64,000 nucleotides of DNA from Streptomyces sp. CB02056 (lineage in GTDB: Bacteria; Actinomycetota; Actinomycetes; Streptomycetales; Streptomycetaceae). The translations under genes were made by a program, and so were the position numbers. The stretch lies in contig NZ_LIPD01000001.1 of NCBI RefSeq assembly GCF_001905545.1, forward strand, positions 62,001 through 126,000, written 5' to 3'. Positions 47,411 to 57,732 of the stretch are shown here, in pieces; position 1 is the stretch's first letter, and each line of letters starts with the position of its first letter. The notes beneath the pieces were generated by a model. The model searched no databases. It was not told the origin of the DNA and saw only the letters and a list, made by a program, of their open reading frames with translations.

Positions 47411-47668
47411 ATGGCACACAAGAAGGGCGCAAGCTCTACTCGTAACGGCCGTGACTCGAACGCCCAGCGCCTCGGCGTGAAGCGCTTCGGTGGCCAGGTC
47501 GTCTCCGCCGGCGAGATCCTCGTCCGCCAGCGCGGCACCCACTTCCACCCGGGTGCCGGTGTCGGCCGCGGTGGCGACGACACCCTGTTCGCGCTGACCG
47601 CCGGTGCGGTGCAGTTCGGCACCCGTCGTGGCCGCAAGGTCGTCAACATCGTGGCCGTCGAGGCCTGA
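47411..47668 (+). CDS. rpmA: 50S ribosomal protein L27
   Basis: Predicted 85-residue ribosomal protein that starts [20 protein letters not shown], so it has no cleaved N-terminal extension of the Firmicutes kind. L27 reaches the peptidyl transferase centre. It ends before a strong terminator. Confidence 0.97.
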   Translation: MAHKKGASSTRNGRDSNAQRLGVKRFGGQVVSAGEILVRQRGTHFHPGAGVGRGGDDTLFALTAGAVQFGTRRGRKVVNIVAVEA

Positions 47669-47723
47669 GTCCCCGCGGACTCCCGAGTCTGAGAAGACCC
47701 ACCGGGTCGGGACAAGACTCACA

Positions 47724-47761
47724 GTGAAGGGTGGGCCGGAATTCTCCGGTCCACCCTTCAC
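47724..47761 (+). terminator. Terminator between rpmA and obg
   Basis: A 17-bp stem (GTGAAGGGTGGGCCGGA and partner with one G-T pair) has the loop ATTC. It separates ribosomal genes from obg, which still may be read through. Confidence 0.8.
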
Positions 47762-47808
47762 GCTTTACGCAGGTAGCAAGCAGACTCTCGCGCACTGGAG
47801 GCACACCC

Positions 47809-49287
47809 ATGACCACCTTCGTGGACCGCGTCGAACTTCACGTCGCCGCGGGTAACGGGGGCCACGGCTGCGCCTCCGTGCACCGCGAGAAGTTCAAGCC
47901 GCTCGGCGGCCCGGACGGCGGCAACGGCGGGGAGGGCGGCAGCGTCATCCTCACCGTGGACTCGCAGGTCACCACCCTGCTGGAGTACCACCACTCGCCC
48001 AAGCGCAAGGCCACCAACGGCAAGCCCGGCGCGGGCGGCCACCGCACCGGCGCGGACGGCGAGGACCTCGTCCTGCTGGTGCCGGACGGCACCGTGGTGC
48101 TGGACCGCAAGGGCAACGTGCTGGCCGACCTGGTCGGCCACGGCACCAGCTTCGTCGCGGCCCAGGGCGGCCGCGGCGGCCTCGGCAACGCCGCGCTGGC
48201 CTCGGCCCGCCGCAAGGCGCCCGGCTTCGCGCTGCTCGGCGAGCCCGGCGAGGCCCGTGACATCGTCATGGAGCTCAAGTCCGTCGCCGACGTGGCCCTG
48301 GTCGGCTACCCGAGCGCCGGCAAGTCCTCGCTGATCTCGGTGCTCTCGGCCGCCAAGCCGAAGATCGCGGACTACCCGTTCACCACCCTGATCCCCAACC
48401 TGGGCGTGGTCACCGCGGGCGACACCGTCTACACCATCGCCGACGTGCCCGGCCTGATCCCGGGCGCCAGCCAGGGCCGCGGCCTGGGCCTGGAGTTCCT
48501 GCGCCACGTCGAGCGCTGTTCGGTGCTGGTGCACGTGCTGGACTGCGCCACCCTGGAGCCCGGCCGCGACCCGCTGACCGACCTGGAGACCATCGAGGCC
48601 GAGCTCGCCGAGTACGGCGGTCTGGAAGACCGTCCGCGCCTGGTCGCGCTCAACAAGGTGGACGTCCCGGACGGCCAGGACATCGCCGACCTGACCCGCG
48701 CCTCCCTGGAGGAGCGCGGCTACCGGGTGTTCGAGGTCTCCGCCGCCTCCCGCAAGGGCCTGCGCGAGCTGAGCTTCGCCGTGGCCGGGATCGTCGCCGA
48801 GGCGCGCGCCGCCAAGCCGGCCGAGGAGTCGACCCGGATCGTGCTGCGGCCCAAGGCCGTCGACGACGCCGGCTTCACCATCACCGAGGAGGACGGCGCG
48901 TACCGCATCCGCGGCGTCAAGCCGGAGCGCTGGGTCCGCCAGACCGACTTCAGCAACGACGAGGCCGTCGGCTACCTCGCCGACCGGCTGGCCCGCCTCG
49001 GGATCGAGCAGGAGCTGTGGAAGATCGGGGCGCACGAGGGTGACACCGTCATCATCGGCCCCGAGGAGAACGCCGTCGTCTTCGACTGGGAGCCGACCAT
49101 GGCCGCCGGTGCCGAGATGCTCGGCCGCCGTGGTGAGGACCACCGCTTCGAGACCCCGCGCCCGGCGGTCGACCGCCGTCGCGAGAAGCAGAAGGGCCGG
49201 GACGCGGCCGAGTCCGAGTTCCTCGCCTTCGAGGCGCTCTCCAGCGGCCGCCAGGCCGCCATCGAGGGCGACGACGACGAGGACTGA
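47809..49287 (+). CDS. obg: GTPase Obg/CgtA
   Basis: Predicted 492-residue ribosome-associated GTPase. The glycine-rich Obg fold is at the N-terminus ([20 protein letters not shown]). G motifs are [10 protein letters not shown] (G1), DVPGLIPGA (G3) and NKVD (G4). The C-terminal OCT domain and acidic tail (EGDDDED) are typical of actinobacteria. In Streptomyces Obg is involved in the onset of aerial growth. The ATG follows CTGGAGG; upstream in-frame starts were not used. Confidence 0.97.
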   Translation: MTTFVDRVELHVAAGNGGHGCASVHREKFKPLGGPDGGNGGEGGSVILTVDSQVTTLLEYHHSPKRKATNGKPGAGGHRTGADGEDLVLLVPDGTVVLDRKGNVLADLVGHGTSFVAAQGGRGGLGNAALASARRKAPGFALLGEPGEARDIVMELKSVADVALVGYPSAGKSSLISVLSAAKPKIADYPFTTLIPNLGVVTAGDTVYTIADVPGLIPGASQGRGLGLEFLRHVERCSVLVHVLDCATLEPGRDPLTDLETIEAELAEYGGLEDRPRLVALNKVDVPDGQDIADLTRASLEERGYRVFEVSAASRKGLRELSFAVAGIVAEARAAKPAEESTRIVLRPKAVDDAGFTITEEDGAYRIRGVKPERWVRQTDFSNDEAVGYLADRLARLGIEQELWKIGAHEGDTVIIGPEENAVVFDWEPTMAAGAEMLGRRGEDHRFETPRPAVDRRREKQKGRDAAESEFLAFEALSSGRQAAIEGDDDED

Positions 49288-49315
49288 GGACTGAGGACCG
49301 CTGACCGGTCCGGTC

Positions 49316-49357
49316 CGGACGGCCCCCGTCACCTGTCGAGGTGGCGGGGGCCGTCCG
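49316..49357. terminator. Terminator after obg
   Basis: A 19-bp stem with the loop GTCG sits between obg and the convergent lipoprotein gene. Confidence 0.85.
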
Positions 49358-49379
49358 CGTGTCCGGCGGTGACTGGGCG

Positions 49380-50114
49380 TCACTTGGTCCAGGAGGCCTG
49401 GAGCTTCAGCGGGTCGGCCAGGTCGGTGTAGCCGACGGCGGCCGGGGTGTTGCCGGGGGTGGAGATGATGGTGCAGCCCTTGACCTCGGCGCCCTTGGCC
49501 ACGCCCTGGAACTTCGCGCCGGTGCACTTGGGCAGCGGGGTCGCGGCGGTCAGGACGTTGACGCCCTTCTTGCCTGTGGTGTCGAAGAGCACGAGCTTCG
49601 AGTCCGGGGCGGTGAAGGAGAGGCTGGCGTCCCCGAGGTTCTTGATGGTGTAGCTGACGTACATCGGGGTGCGGCCTTCCAGGCCGACGATGCTGATCTT
49701 GGCGGCGGTGAAGTCCTGCGCCGAACCGGCCTCGACGCCGGTGACGGTGACCTCCAGCTTGGTGGCGACCTTGGAGGTCTTGTCGGCGAAGTCCACGGTG
49801 GCGCTCTGGCCGACCTTCACGCTGGTGGCGGCCGCCGGGACGGCCCCGGCGCCCGCCCCGCCGCCCGCCGCACCGGCCGTGCCGGTCCCGCCCGCCGCAC
49901 CGGAGGGGGCCGCGGCCGAACCGCCGGCCGCGCCCCCGGCGGTGGCACCCGGGGTCGCGCCGGTCTGGGGCGCGCCGGTCTGGGCCGGGGCCGCGCCGGT
50001 GGCGCCGCCGGTACCGGCCGGGGTGTCCGGGTTGTCCGGCCCGCAGGCCGCGAGCGAGAGGGCGGTGGCCGCCGCGAGCGCGGCGACGGTCAGCTTGGTG
50101 GTATACGAACGCAT
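49380..50114 (-). CDS. Secreted lipoprotein with Ala/Gly-rich linker
   Basis: Predicted 244-residue lipoprotein. The signal peptide has the lipobox LAAC (cysteine at ~residue 24), followed by a Gly-Ala-Thr-Pro-rich linker (~28-95) and a beta-rich domain resembling DUF4352-like Ig folds (~96-240, with two cysteines that may pair). The ATG at 50114 is favoured; another at 50123 sits too close to AGGAGA. Function unknown; probably attached to the outer face of the membrane. Confidence 0.85.
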   Translation of the reverse strand: MRSYTTKLTVAALAAATALSLAACGPDNPDTPAGTGGATGAAPAQTGAPQTGATPGATAGGAAGGSAAAPSGAAGGTGTAGAAGGGAGAGAVPAAATSVKVGQSATVDFADKTSKVATKLEVTVTGVEAGSAQDFTAAKISIVGLEGRTPMYVSYTIKNLGDASLSFTAPDSKLVLFDTTGKKGVNVLTAATPLPKCTGAKFQGVAKGAEVKGCTIISTPGNTPAAVGYTDLADPLKLQASWTK

Positions 50115-50427
50115 GGTGCGCATTTCTCCTGGGCGCACGGCCGCGACCGTTGCCGGCCTTTGCCCAGTGCGGCGCCGCCCGTCGTGACAGGAAGGGTCGA
50201 TGACGACATGGGTACAGCGGGCAAGAAGCCGTCCCCCGATCTGGCTTGCGGTCAGGGACCATACCAGCCATCCGGCTTGGCGGGCGGCCCGCGGCGACCC
50301 GTACCGGATCCGGTCCATCCGGTGAAACACCCCGCCGGTGACCTGCGGGGATCGCGTAGATTTCGGGGGTGACGGCCGGGCCCGGGCCCCGCCGTACCCG
50401 CACCACACCGGAAGGGCGTACAGCGAG
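50115..50427. promoter_or_regulatory. Intergenic region of the lipoprotein and proB
   Basis: No gene. A -10-like TAGATT (50357-50362) could serve proB, about 65 bases upstream. GAAGGG at 50411-50416 is its likely ribosome binding site. Confidence 0.4.
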
Positions 50428-51564
50428 ATGAGCGAGGACCCTCTGCGGGAGGAGGTGCTGACCGCACGGCGGATCGTCGTCAAGGTCGGCTCCTCGTCCC
50501 TGACCACGGCGACCGGCGGCCTGGACGCCGACCGCGTCGACGCCCTGGTGGACGCGCTCGCCAAGCTGCGCGGCCGCCCCGAGGCCCCGGAGGTGGTGCT
50601 CGTCTCCTCCGGCGCGATCGCCGCCGGGCTCGCCCCGCTCGGCCTGGACCGCCGGCCCAAGGACCTGGCCCGCCAGCAGGCCGCCGCCAGCGTCGGCCAG
50701 GGCCTGCTGGTCGCCCGCTACACCGCCTCCTTCGCCCGGTACGGCATCCGGGTCGGCCAGGTGCTGCTCACCGCCGAGGACGCCAGCCGGCGCGCCCACT
50801 ACCGCAACGCGTACCGCACCCTGGACCAGCTGCTGGCGATGGGCGCGATGCCGATCGTCAACGAGAACGACACCGTCGCCACCGCCGAAATCAAGTTCGG
50901 CGACAACGACCGGCTGGCCGCCCTGGTCGCCCACCTGGTCCGCGCCGACCTGCTCGTACTGCTCTCCGACGTGGACGGCCTGTACGACGGCGACCCGTCC
51001 CGCCCCGGCACCAGCCGGATCGCCGAGGTGCGCGGCCCGCAGGACCTCGACGGCATCGAGATCGGCAGCGCCGGCAAGGCCGGCGTCGGTACCGGCGGCA
51101 TGGTCACCAAGGTCGAGGCGGCCCGGATCGCCACCGGCGCCGGCATCCCGGTCGTGCTCACCGCCGCCAGCCAGGCCGCCGACGCGCTGGCCGGCCGGCC
51201 CACCGGCACGCTCTTCCTGCGCACCGGCAGCCGCACCTCCGACCGGATGCTCTGGCTGGCCCACGCGAGCAGCCCGCGCGGGGCGCTGCACCTGGACGAG
51301 GGCGCCGTCCGGGCGGTCGTCTCCGGCGGCGCCTCGCTGCTGCCCGCCGGGGTCACCAAGGTCGACGGGGAGTTCGCCGCGGGTGATCCGGTGGACCTTC
51401 TTGCCGAAAACGGCCACATCGTGGCTCGCGGACTGGTCAACTTTGATGCGAGGGAGTTGCCCCGCCTGCTCGGCCGGTCCACCCGCGACCTGGCCCAGGA
51501 GTTCGGCGCCGCGTACGAGCGCGAGGTCGTCCACCGCGACGACCTGGTCGTTCTGCGCGGTTGA
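50428..51564 (+). CDS. proB: Glutamate 5-kinase
   Basis: Predicted 378-residue enzyme that makes glutamyl phosphate, the first step of proline synthesis. The amino acid kinase domain (~10-265) has [17 protein letters not shown] and [10 protein letters not shown]-terminal PUA domain (~285-370) is present. It corresponds to the usual proB-proA arrangement, here with a gene between them and proA under its own promoter. Confidence 0.95.
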   Translation: MSEDPLREEVLTARRIVVKVGSSSLTTATGGLDADRVDALVDALAKLRGRPEAPEVVLVSSGAIAAGLAPLGLDRRPKDLARQQAAASVGQGLLVARYTASFARYGIRVGQVLLTAEDASRRAHYRNAYRTLDQLLAMGAMPIVNENDTVATAEIKFGDNDRLAALVAHLVRADLLVLLSDVDGLYDGDPSRPGTSRIAEVRGPQDLDGIEIGSAGKAGVGTGGMVTKVEAARIATGAGIPVVLTAASQAADALAGRPTGTLFLRTGSRTSDRMLWLAHASSPRGALHLDEGAVRAVVSGGASLLPAGVTKVDGEFAAGDPVDLLAENGHIVARGLVNFDARELPRLLGRSTRDLAQEFGAAYEREVVHRDDLVVLRG

Positions 51565-51755
51565 CCGGCCCGGTCGACCGTGCCGGGGCCTGCCCCGGCA
51601 CCGGCCGCCCGGCCGATCGGCGCCGCGCGGACGGCGGGCCGCTCCGTACCGGGAGCGGCCCGGCCGCGGGCGAGGAGGGGCGCAGCCGTACCGGTCGGCC
51701 GAGGGCCGACGGGGCCGGTGGGGACGACACGACATCGCCGAACAGGAGGCCGCCG

Positions 51756-52280
51756 GTGGAACGCAGGCGCGAGGCAGCGCTGACCGCAGGGACCGCGGGC
51801 CGGCGGCTGACCAGCATCGACGGCGGACGCGGGGACGGCCCCGCCGAGCCGGCCGGTCCGCCGACGCAGCGGCCCGGCGGGATGCGCGGGATGCGGCCCG
51901 AACTCGACCGGGCGGCCCAGCCGCCCACCGTGCCCGAGCAGGCGCGGCTGTGGCACGTGGTGCTGAGCGTGGCCGGGCAGGTCACCCCGCTGTCCGCGCT
52001 GCGCGCCTCGCTGGAGCAGCTGGCGCACGACCACTCGTTCTTCCTGACCGCCCGCTACGCGGCCGACCACGCCGAGATCCGCTACTGGGAGCAGGCCCGG
52101 GACCTGCACGACGCGGCGGCCATCGCGCTGCGGCTGTGGGGCGAGCACAAGGTCACCTCGAACCTGCCGCCCTGGGAGATCGTCGGGCTGGAGGTGGTCG
52201 ACCGGGCGACGTACCACAAGCGGGTGGCGGAGGGCTTCGGCGAGCCGCCGCCGCACCTGGGCGGCGTGCACCCGTACTGA
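51756..52280 (+). CDS. Conserved hypothetical protein between proB and proA
   Basis: Predicted 174-residue protein. The N-terminal ~45 residues are Gly/Pro/Arg-rich and probably disordered. The conserved-looking part ([24 protein letters not shown] to the C-terminus) is about 105 residues, alpha-beta. No family is recognised. GTG 51756 has AGGAGG six bases upstream; ATG codons further on are possible. Confidence 0.65.
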   Translation: MERRREAALTAGTAGRRLTSIDGGRGDGPAEPAGPPTQRPGGMRGMRPELDRAAQPPTVPEQARLWHVVLSVAGQVTPLSALRASLEQLAHDHSFFLTARYAADHAEIRYWEQARDLHDAAAIALRLWGEHKVTSNLPPWEIVGLEVVDRATYHKRVAEGFGEPPPHLGGVHPY

Positions 52281-52353
52281 GCGCCCGTACCGAACGCCGT
52301 ACCGAGCTGTCTCACCGGGCGAAATGCCGCCCGGGCGGGGCCGGCGCAGTCGC

Positions 52354-52359
52354 TACCCT
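52354..52359 (+). promoter_or_regulatory. -10 box of proA, leaderless start
   Basis: TACCCT ends seven bases before the proA ATG. No Shine-Dalgarno sequence is present. Confidence 0.55.
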
Positions 52360-52366
52360 TGGCGGC

Positions 52367-53683
52367 ATGACCAGCGATCTCGCCACCGCCGACAGCCCCG
52401 TCCTCGCCGTAGCGCGCCGAGCCCGGGAGGCCGCCGCCGCGCTCGCCCCGCTGCCGCGCGGCGCGAAGGACGCCGCGCTGCTGGCGGTCGCGGACGCGCT
52501 GGTGGCCCGCAGCGCGGAGATCGTCGCGGCCAACGCCGAGGACGTGGAGCGGGCCCGGGCGGCCGGCACGGCCGAGTCGGTGATCGACCGGCTGACCCTG
52601 ACCGACGAGCGGATCGCCGCGATCGCCTCGGACGTGCGCGACGTGGCCGGCCTGCCCGACCCGGTCGGCGAGGTGGTGCGCGGCTACACCCTGCCCAACG
52701 GCCTGGACGTGCGGCAGGTCCGGGTGCCGCTCGGCGTGGTCGGCATCATCTACGAGGCCCGCCCGAACGTCACCGCGGACGCCGCCGCGCTCTGCCTCAA
52801 GTCCGGCAACGCGGTGCTGCTGCGCGGCTCCGCCTCGGCCTACCGCTCCAACAGCGCGCTGGTCGCCGTGGTGCGCGACGCCGTCGCCGCGGCCGGGCTG
52901 CCCGCCGACGCGGTCCAGCTGGTGCCGGGGGAGAGCCGGGAGTCGGTGCGGGAGCTGATGCGCGCCCGCGGCTACGTGGACGTGCTGATCCCGCGCGGCG
53001 GCGCCTCGCTGATCCGCACCGTGGTCGAGGGCTCCACCGTCCCGGTGATCGAGACCGGCACCGGCAACTGCCACGTCTACGTGGACGCCGAGACCGACCT
53101 GGCGATGGCCGTCGGCATCCTGCTGAACTCCAAGGCGCAGCGGGTCAGCGTCTGCAACTCCGCCGAGACGCTGCTGGTCCACCAGGACGTCGCGGACGCC
53201 TTCCTGCCGCTCGCGCTGGCGGCGCTCGCCGGGGCCGGGGTCACCGTGCACGGCGACGAGGCGGTGCTGAAGGCCGCCGAGGGCGGACCGGCCACCGTGG
53301 TGCCGGCCACCGACGAGGACTGGGGCACCGAGTACCTCTCGCTGGACCTGGCCGCCGCCGTGGTGCCCTCGCTGGACGCCGCCGTCGAGCACATCCGCCG
53401 CTGGTCCTCCGGCCACACCGAGGCGATCGTCACCACTTCGCAGGCCGCCGCCCGCCGCTTCACCCGGTTGGTGGACTCCACCACGGTGGCCGTCAACGCC
53501 TCCACCCGCTTCACCGACGGCGGCGAGTTCGGCTTCGGCGCGGAGATCGGCATCTCCACCCAGAAGCTGCACGCCCGCGGCCCGATGGGCCTGCCCGAGC
53601 TGACCAGCACCAAGTACATCGTCACTGGTGACGGGCACGTGCGGGGCGAGGCCGCGCAGACCGTGGGCGGCGGGGTCGAGTAG
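52367..53683 (+). CDS. proA: Gamma-glutamyl phosphate reductase
   Basis: Predicted 438-residue NADPH-dependent enzyme, second step of proline synthesis. It has the aldehyde dehydrogenase-like fold; the catalytic cysteine is in [32 protein letters not shown] and the C-terminal [29 protein letters not shown] region fit ProA. The start is placed at 52367 by its -10 box; longer in-frame extensions run into the previous gene. Confidence 0.96.
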   Translation: MTSDLATADSPVLAVARRAREAAAALAPLPRGAKDAALLAVADALVARSAEIVAANAEDVERARAAGTAESVIDRLTLTDERIAAIASDVRDVAGLPDPVGEVVRGYTLPNGLDVRQVRVPLGVVGIIYEARPNVTADAAALCLKSGNAVLLRGSASAYRSNSALVAVVRDAVAAAGLPADAVQLVPGESRESVRELMRARGYVDVLIPRGGASLIRTVVEGSTVPVIETGTGNCHVYVDAETDLAMAVGILLNSKAQRVSVCNSAETLLVHQDVADAFLPLALAALAGAGVTVHGDEAVLKAAEGGPATVVPATDEDWGTEYLSLDLAAAVVPSLDAAVEHIRRWSSGHTEAIVTTSQAAARRFTRLVDSTTVAVNASTRFTDGGEFGFGAEIGISTQKLHARGPMGLPELTSTKYIVTGDGHVRGEAAQTVGGGVE

Positions 53684-53817
53684 GCGCGCAGGCCGCAGGC
53701 CGCGGGCGGGGGCGCGGACGGCCGCCGGGCGGCGCGCGCGGGGCGTCCGTCACACGTGCGACGGACCAACTGCCGGGAGCCACAGACAAATCGTCCGGCC
53801 GGTAATACGCTGAATCC

Positions 53818-54399
53818 GTGGCTGAGGATGTGGGGGGCTTCCCGTACCCCGACGGCTCCGACCACGGTGGTGCGGACGACGAGTTCGCCACCGTGGTCTT
53901 CGACGAGGCCTTCGTCCGGTCCGCCGCCGTGCACGAGCCGACCGCCAAGGAGCGGCAACTCGCCGCCGCCGAGGCCCGGTTCGAGCCGGACGCCGCGGGG
54001 CCGGGCTGGGGCCGTGACGTTCCGGCCGGGGACGGGCTGCCGCTGGAGCTGCGCCCGTACCCGAGCGGACTCGACGCGGACCACCTCTACCCCGACCCCT
54101 GGTCGGGGCCGGGCCGGGCGGCCGACCGCCGGGTCCGGCGGTGGCGGCGCGGTGACGACCCGGTGCGCGTTCCCGGGCGGTACGTGGCCCAGCAGCGGTG
54201 GCACCGGCCGGTGGCCTGGGTGCTCGCCGTGATCATGGGGGTGAGCCTGGTGGCGGTCGCCGTCGCGGCGATCTACCAGGGGGTGGGCGGCCCCTCGGGC
54301 ACGCCCCGGCGCCCCCAGTCCGGCAGCAGCAGCACCGGGGTGGCCCCCGGGCAGGCCCCGGCGGAGCCCCCGCTGGTGGTCACGGCGCCCGCGGGCTAG
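53818..54399 (+). CDS. Single-pass membrane protein, first of a related pair
   Basis: Predicted 193-residue protein with a long acidic cytoplasmic N-terminus, one membrane helix (about 138-160) and a short Pro/Gly/Ser-rich exported tail. Residues ~20-32 carry ADDEFATVVFDEAFV, shared with the next gene. It starts at GTG with TACGCT (53806-53811) six bases upstream, so it is probably leaderless. Function unknown; its orthologue is conserved at this place in streptomycetes. Confidence 0.75.
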   Translation: MAEDVGGFPYPDGSDHGGADDEFATVVFDEAFVRSAAVHEPTAKERQLAAAEARFEPDAAGPGWGRDVPAGDGLPLELRPYPSGLDADHLYPDPWSGPGRAADRRVRRWRRGDDPVRVPGRYVAQQRWHRPVAWVLAVIMGVSLVAVAVAAIYQGVGGPSGTPRRPQSGSSSTGVAPGQAPAEPPLVVTAPAG

Positions 54400-54505
54400 C
54401 CCGAGCGCCCGGGGGCGCACGCCCCGGGGCAGTGGTCACGGAGCGTTCCCGGGAATGTGCGCCCGGACCCTCGTGGCGGCGCTGGTGTCCGCCTACCCTG
54501 GTGGT

Positions 54506-55567
54506 GTGGGTGACCCGCGAGAGCCTCCTGAGGGGACGCCCGAGGGCGGTTCCGGCAACGAGGACGAATTCCGGTCCGTCGTGTTCGACGAATCGTTCGT
54601 GCGGGCTGCCCGCATCCAGGAACTCTCCGCCCGGGAGCGGCTGGCGGGCTCCTTCGGCAAGGCCACCCGGTCGCGGGTGCGGTTCGGCCCGCTGGGCACC
54701 GTCCCGCGCCAGGCACTCATCCTGCTGCTGCTCATCCTGCTCGCCTTCGGGGCCGCGGTGTACTTCGGGGTGAGCTCGCCGAAGGGCACCGCGGTGCGGC
54801 CCGAGGGCAGCCAACTGACCGTCAGCCTGGTCGCGTTGAGCCCGGCGTCGGCCGTCCACCCGGTCGCCGACCCGGCGGACCCGTTCGCCGCGCTGCCGCT
54901 CGGGTACGGGGACGGCACGATCGGGCTGAACACCCCGACCGGCGCCGCCACCGGGAACTTCGGCCGGGTCGAGGTGGCCAAGGCGCTCGACACCGTCCAG
55001 CGCTACCTGGTCGCCTCCTCGCTCTCCCCGGCGACGCTGGTCCAGGGCGCCACCGCCGACGTACGGGTCTTCGTCACGCCGGGTGAGCAGGCGGAGTTCG
55101 ACGCGAGCGTGGCGCAGCCGGTGGACGACCGCCACCACGCGGTGACCGGCTGGATGGTCCGCTTCGACCCGGCACAGGTCGCGTTGGCCTCGAACACCGT
55201 GAAGGTGGTCGGCGCGATGCGGATCGACGAGGCGGACAGCGGGACGCTGCAGATCACCACCGACCACACCTTCGTCTACGCGCTCAAGCCGGCCGGCGCC
55301 CCGGCCGGGGCGCCGGTCACCCTGGAGACCGTGCGGCGGCAGCTGACCTTCGAGTTCGACCGGGTGGACCTGGCCTCGGGGCAGCTGCGGCTGGTGGACT
55401 CGGTGGTGCAGGCCGGGCCGGAGCCCTGCGGCGCCTCGATGGCGGGCTTCCTGCAGCCGGTGCTGGCCACCGCGCAGGGCACGGCGGTCACGCCGCCGAC
55501 GCCGGTCGACCCCGGCAACCACGCCCGGCCGGGCTGGCAGGTGTGCGAGGTGCTGGCGGGCGGCTGA
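54506..55567 (+). CDS. Single-pass membrane protein, second of a related pair
   Basis: Predicted 353-residue protein. The cytoplasmic N-terminus has EDEFRSVVFDESFV, like the previous gene, and one membrane helix lies at about 68-90. The large exported domain (~100-350) is beta-rich, ends in a cysteine-containing region (two cysteines) and resembles no family I know. The GTG start has TACCCT (54494-54499) six bases upstream, consistent with a leaderless transcript. The pair may form a complex. Confidence 0.75.
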   Translation: MGDPREPPEGTPEGGSGNEDEFRSVVFDESFVRAARIQELSARERLAGSFGKATRSRVRFGPLGTVPRQALILLLLILLAFGAAVYFGVSSPKGTAVRPEGSQLTVSLVALSPASAVHPVADPADPFAALPLGYGDGTIGLNTPTGAATGNFGRVEVAKALDTVQRYLVASSLSPATLVQGATADVRVFVTPGEQAEFDASVAQPVDDRHHAVTGWMVRFDPAQVALASNTVKVVGAMRIDEADSGTLQITTDHTFVYALKPAGAPAGAPVTLETVRRQLTFEFDRVDLASGQLRLVDSVVQAGPEPCGASMAGFLQPVLATAQGTAVTPPTPVDPGNHARPGWQVCEVLAGG

Positions 55568-55585
55568 GGCGCCCGGGCCGTGGAA

Positions 55586-55631
55586 CGCGACGGCGGCCGG
55601 TGCCCCGGGCGGGACGCCGGCCGCCGTCGCG
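55586..55631. terminator. Terminator between convergent genes
   Basis: CGCGACGGCGGCCGG (55586-55600) pairs perfectly with its complement at 55617-55631, loop of 16. Confidence 0.8.
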
Positions 55632-55659
55632 GCTCGCGGTCGTGGTCGGTCGCGGTGGG

Positions 55660-56736
55660 TCAGCTGCCGTCGCGGTCCGCGGAGCCGCCGCGGCTGCCGT
55701 TGCCGTTGCTGCTGCCGCCGCCTCCGGTGAAGGTGTCGCGGAGCTTGCCGCCGACCGTCGCGGCGCCGCCGGCCACGTCCCGGAGCAGGCCCATCAGCGG
55801 GTCCTTGCTCTCCTTGACCGAGGTCGTGTAGTGCTCGGCGGCGGCCTTCCACTGCTCGGTGACCGAGGTGTCCGGGTCGTCCGAGCGGCGCGGGTAGGCG
55901 CCGGCCATGATCGAGCGGTAGTCGTCGCTCTCCGCCCACTTCTTCAGCTGGGCGACCCGGACCACCGCGAAGGGGTGGGTCTGCGGCAGCAGCTGGAGCA
56001 CCTTGAGCACGCCGTCGCGCAGGTCGCCGGCCTTCTCGTACTCCTCGGCCTGCTCCAGGAAGGCGTCGACGTTCATCTCGGCCAGGTTGTGGCCGCCGGC
56101 CAGCTTCATCAGGGCCCGCATGGACGCCTGGAGGTCCTGCCCGGCGAGCAGGCCGGCCCGGTCGCTGGACAGCTCCGCCTTGCGGAACCACTCCTTGAGC
56201 GCGGTGATGATCGCGGTGATCGCCAGGTTGCCGAGCGGCACCCAGGCGATCCGGGTGGCGATGTTGGTGAGGATCATCAGCATCGTCCGGTAGACGGCGT
56301 GGCCGGACATCGCGTGGCCGACCTCGTGGCCGATGACGGAGCGCAGCTCCTCCTCGTCCAGCAGCTCGACCAGGCCGCTGGTGATCACGATGACCGGGGT
56401 GTCGATGCCGATGCAGTACGCGTTGACCGTCGGGTCCTGGGAGACGTACAGGTCGGGGACCTGCTCCAGGTCGAGCACGTAGGCGGCGTCGCGCACCATG
56501 TCGTGCAGCTCCGGGAACTGGCGCTCGGAGGTCTTCACCGCGGTGGCCAGGAACATCAGCCGGATCGCCCGCTCGGAGACCAGGCCGGCGAGCTTCTTCA
56601 GGATGTCGTCGAAGCCGGTCAGCCTGCGCAGTGCGACCAGGGCCGAGCGGTCCGCCGGGTGCTCCCAGGCCCGGGTGGAGATCCCGGGGAAGCGCTCGCG
56701 GCGGCGGCTCGGCGTCTTCGAGGTCGTGTCGGTCAT
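55660..56736 (-). CDS. M48-family metalloprotease
   Basis: Predicted 358-residue zinc protease of the HtpX/Ste24 type. The zinc motif is HEVGH (about residue 136) and a third ligand is probably in KAELSSDRAG. Two hydrophobic segments (around 158-185) suggest membrane association. The C-terminal tail is Gly/Ser-rich. It may degrade damaged membrane proteins. The ATG follows CAGGAGG. Confidence 0.88.
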   Translation of the reverse strand: MTDTTSKTPSRRRERFPGISTRAWEHPADRSALVALRRLTGFDDILKKLAGLVSERAIRLMFLATAVKTSERQFPELHDMVRDAAYVLDLEQVPDLYVSQDPTVNAYCIGIDTPVIVITSGLVELLDEEELRSVIGHEVGHAMSGHAVYRTMLMILTNIATRIAWVPLGNLAITAIITALKEWFRKAELSSDRAGLLAGQDLQASMRALMKLAGGHNLAEMNVDAFLEQAEEYEKAGDLRDGVLKVLQLLPQTHPFAVVRVAQLKKWAESDDYRSIMAGAYPRRSDDPDTSVTEQWKAAAEHYTTSVKESKDPLMGLLRDVAGGAATVGGKLRDTFTGGGGSSNGNGSRGGSADRDGS

Positions 56737-57048
56737 GGTGTGAGTACCTCCTGGTCGACGGCGGCCGCGGCCCGCTGGCCCGCCCCCCGCTGGTCTTCGC
56801 CTGCAACGACTGTCTGTGCAACGTGCGCGGTTGCGTACTCGTCCCCGGGGTCAGCGTACGCGCGGTCCGCGCGGTGGGCGCCGGGGCCGTGGGCGGCTCG
56901 GCGGGCCGCCGGGGCGCGCCCGCGGGGCCTGCGGGGCGCGTCCGCGGGGCCGGGGGGCTCCGCCGGTGTGAGGCCGGTTTACCCTGAGGCCTGGACGACC
57001 GAGACCGGACCCGGCCGCGGTACCGAGCAGTACGAGGAGCCCCCGCAG

Positions 57049-57195
57049 ATGTCCACCGACACGCTTGTCAGCCTGGCCGCGCCCATCTCCGACGAGTCCG
57101 GCCCCGGCCTGTTCCTGCGGATCATCGTGGTCGCGTCCTTCGTGGGCATCGGCCTGCTGATCTGGATCATGGCCCGCGCCTTCAAGAACAACTAG
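57049..57195 (+). CDS. Very small membrane protein
   Basis: Predicted 48-residue protein with one membrane helix (about 22-44) and a short basic end (RAFKNN). GAGGAG lies nine bases before the ATG and TACCCT (56980-56985) is a likely -10 box. Function unknown. Confidence 0.7.
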   Translation: MSTDTLVSLAAPISDESGPGLFLRIIVVASFVGIGLLIWIMARAFKNN

Positions 57196-57202
57196 GGCCG
57201 GT

Positions 57203-57305
57203 CGTTCCCCGGGGCCGTCCCCGGTCCGTTCCCCGGGGCCGTCCCCGGTCCGTTCGCCGGGGCCGTTCCGGTCCGTTCGCCGGGGCCCGGGCCCGTTCGC
57301 CGGTC
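57203..57305. repeat. Short GC-rich tandem repeats
   Basis: Two exact 24-bp units beginning CGTTCCCCGGGG are followed by degraded copies of 23 and 20 bases. They fill the gap between the two tiny membrane-protein genes and each can form a CCCCGGGG hairpin. Confidence 0.75.
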
Positions 57306-57453
57306 GCTCCCTCGGCCCGCGCTCACGCCCGGTCAGCGGCGGTGGGCCGCCGAGCGGTTGCCGTGTAACCCCCCGTACGATGACGGGTGGGCCCTCACCC
57401 GGCCCGGAACAACCCCCAGGTCCGTTCACCGAGCCGAGAAGGTCCCGCCGACC

Positions 57454-57609
57454 ATGAGCACTGCTGCCGCACTCCCCGTTCTGAACCTGCTCGCCGAGGG
57501 CGAGGGGGGCAACCACGACAGTCTGAACCCGGCCCTGACCGGTGGCGCCGCACTGGTCATCCTGCTCGTCCTGCTCTTCATCACCACCCGCTTCAACCGG
57601 GACCGCTGA
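57454..57609 (+). CDS. Very small membrane protein
   Basis: Predicted 51-residue protein with one membrane helix (about 27-46) and a basic end (TTRFNRDR). GAGAAGG precedes the ATG by 11 bases. It resembles the previous small protein in size and topology. Function unknown. Confidence 0.7.
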   Translation: MSTAAALPVLNLLAEGEGGNHDSLNPALTGGAALVILLVLLFITTRFNRDR

Positions 57610-57732
57610 GCCGGGGCCTGGGGCCGCTCGGGGAGCGTCCGGCCACCGGCCGGACGCTCCCTCACGCGTCTGCGGAGAACCCCCACCCGGCCGTTCCCGC
57701 ACCGTAACGCGTGTCGCGTAAGGTGTGGCGGC

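Noticed and set aside
47758..51735. Long minus-strand open frame across obg and proB
   Set aside because: Antisense shadow of two well-defined genes; no family features.
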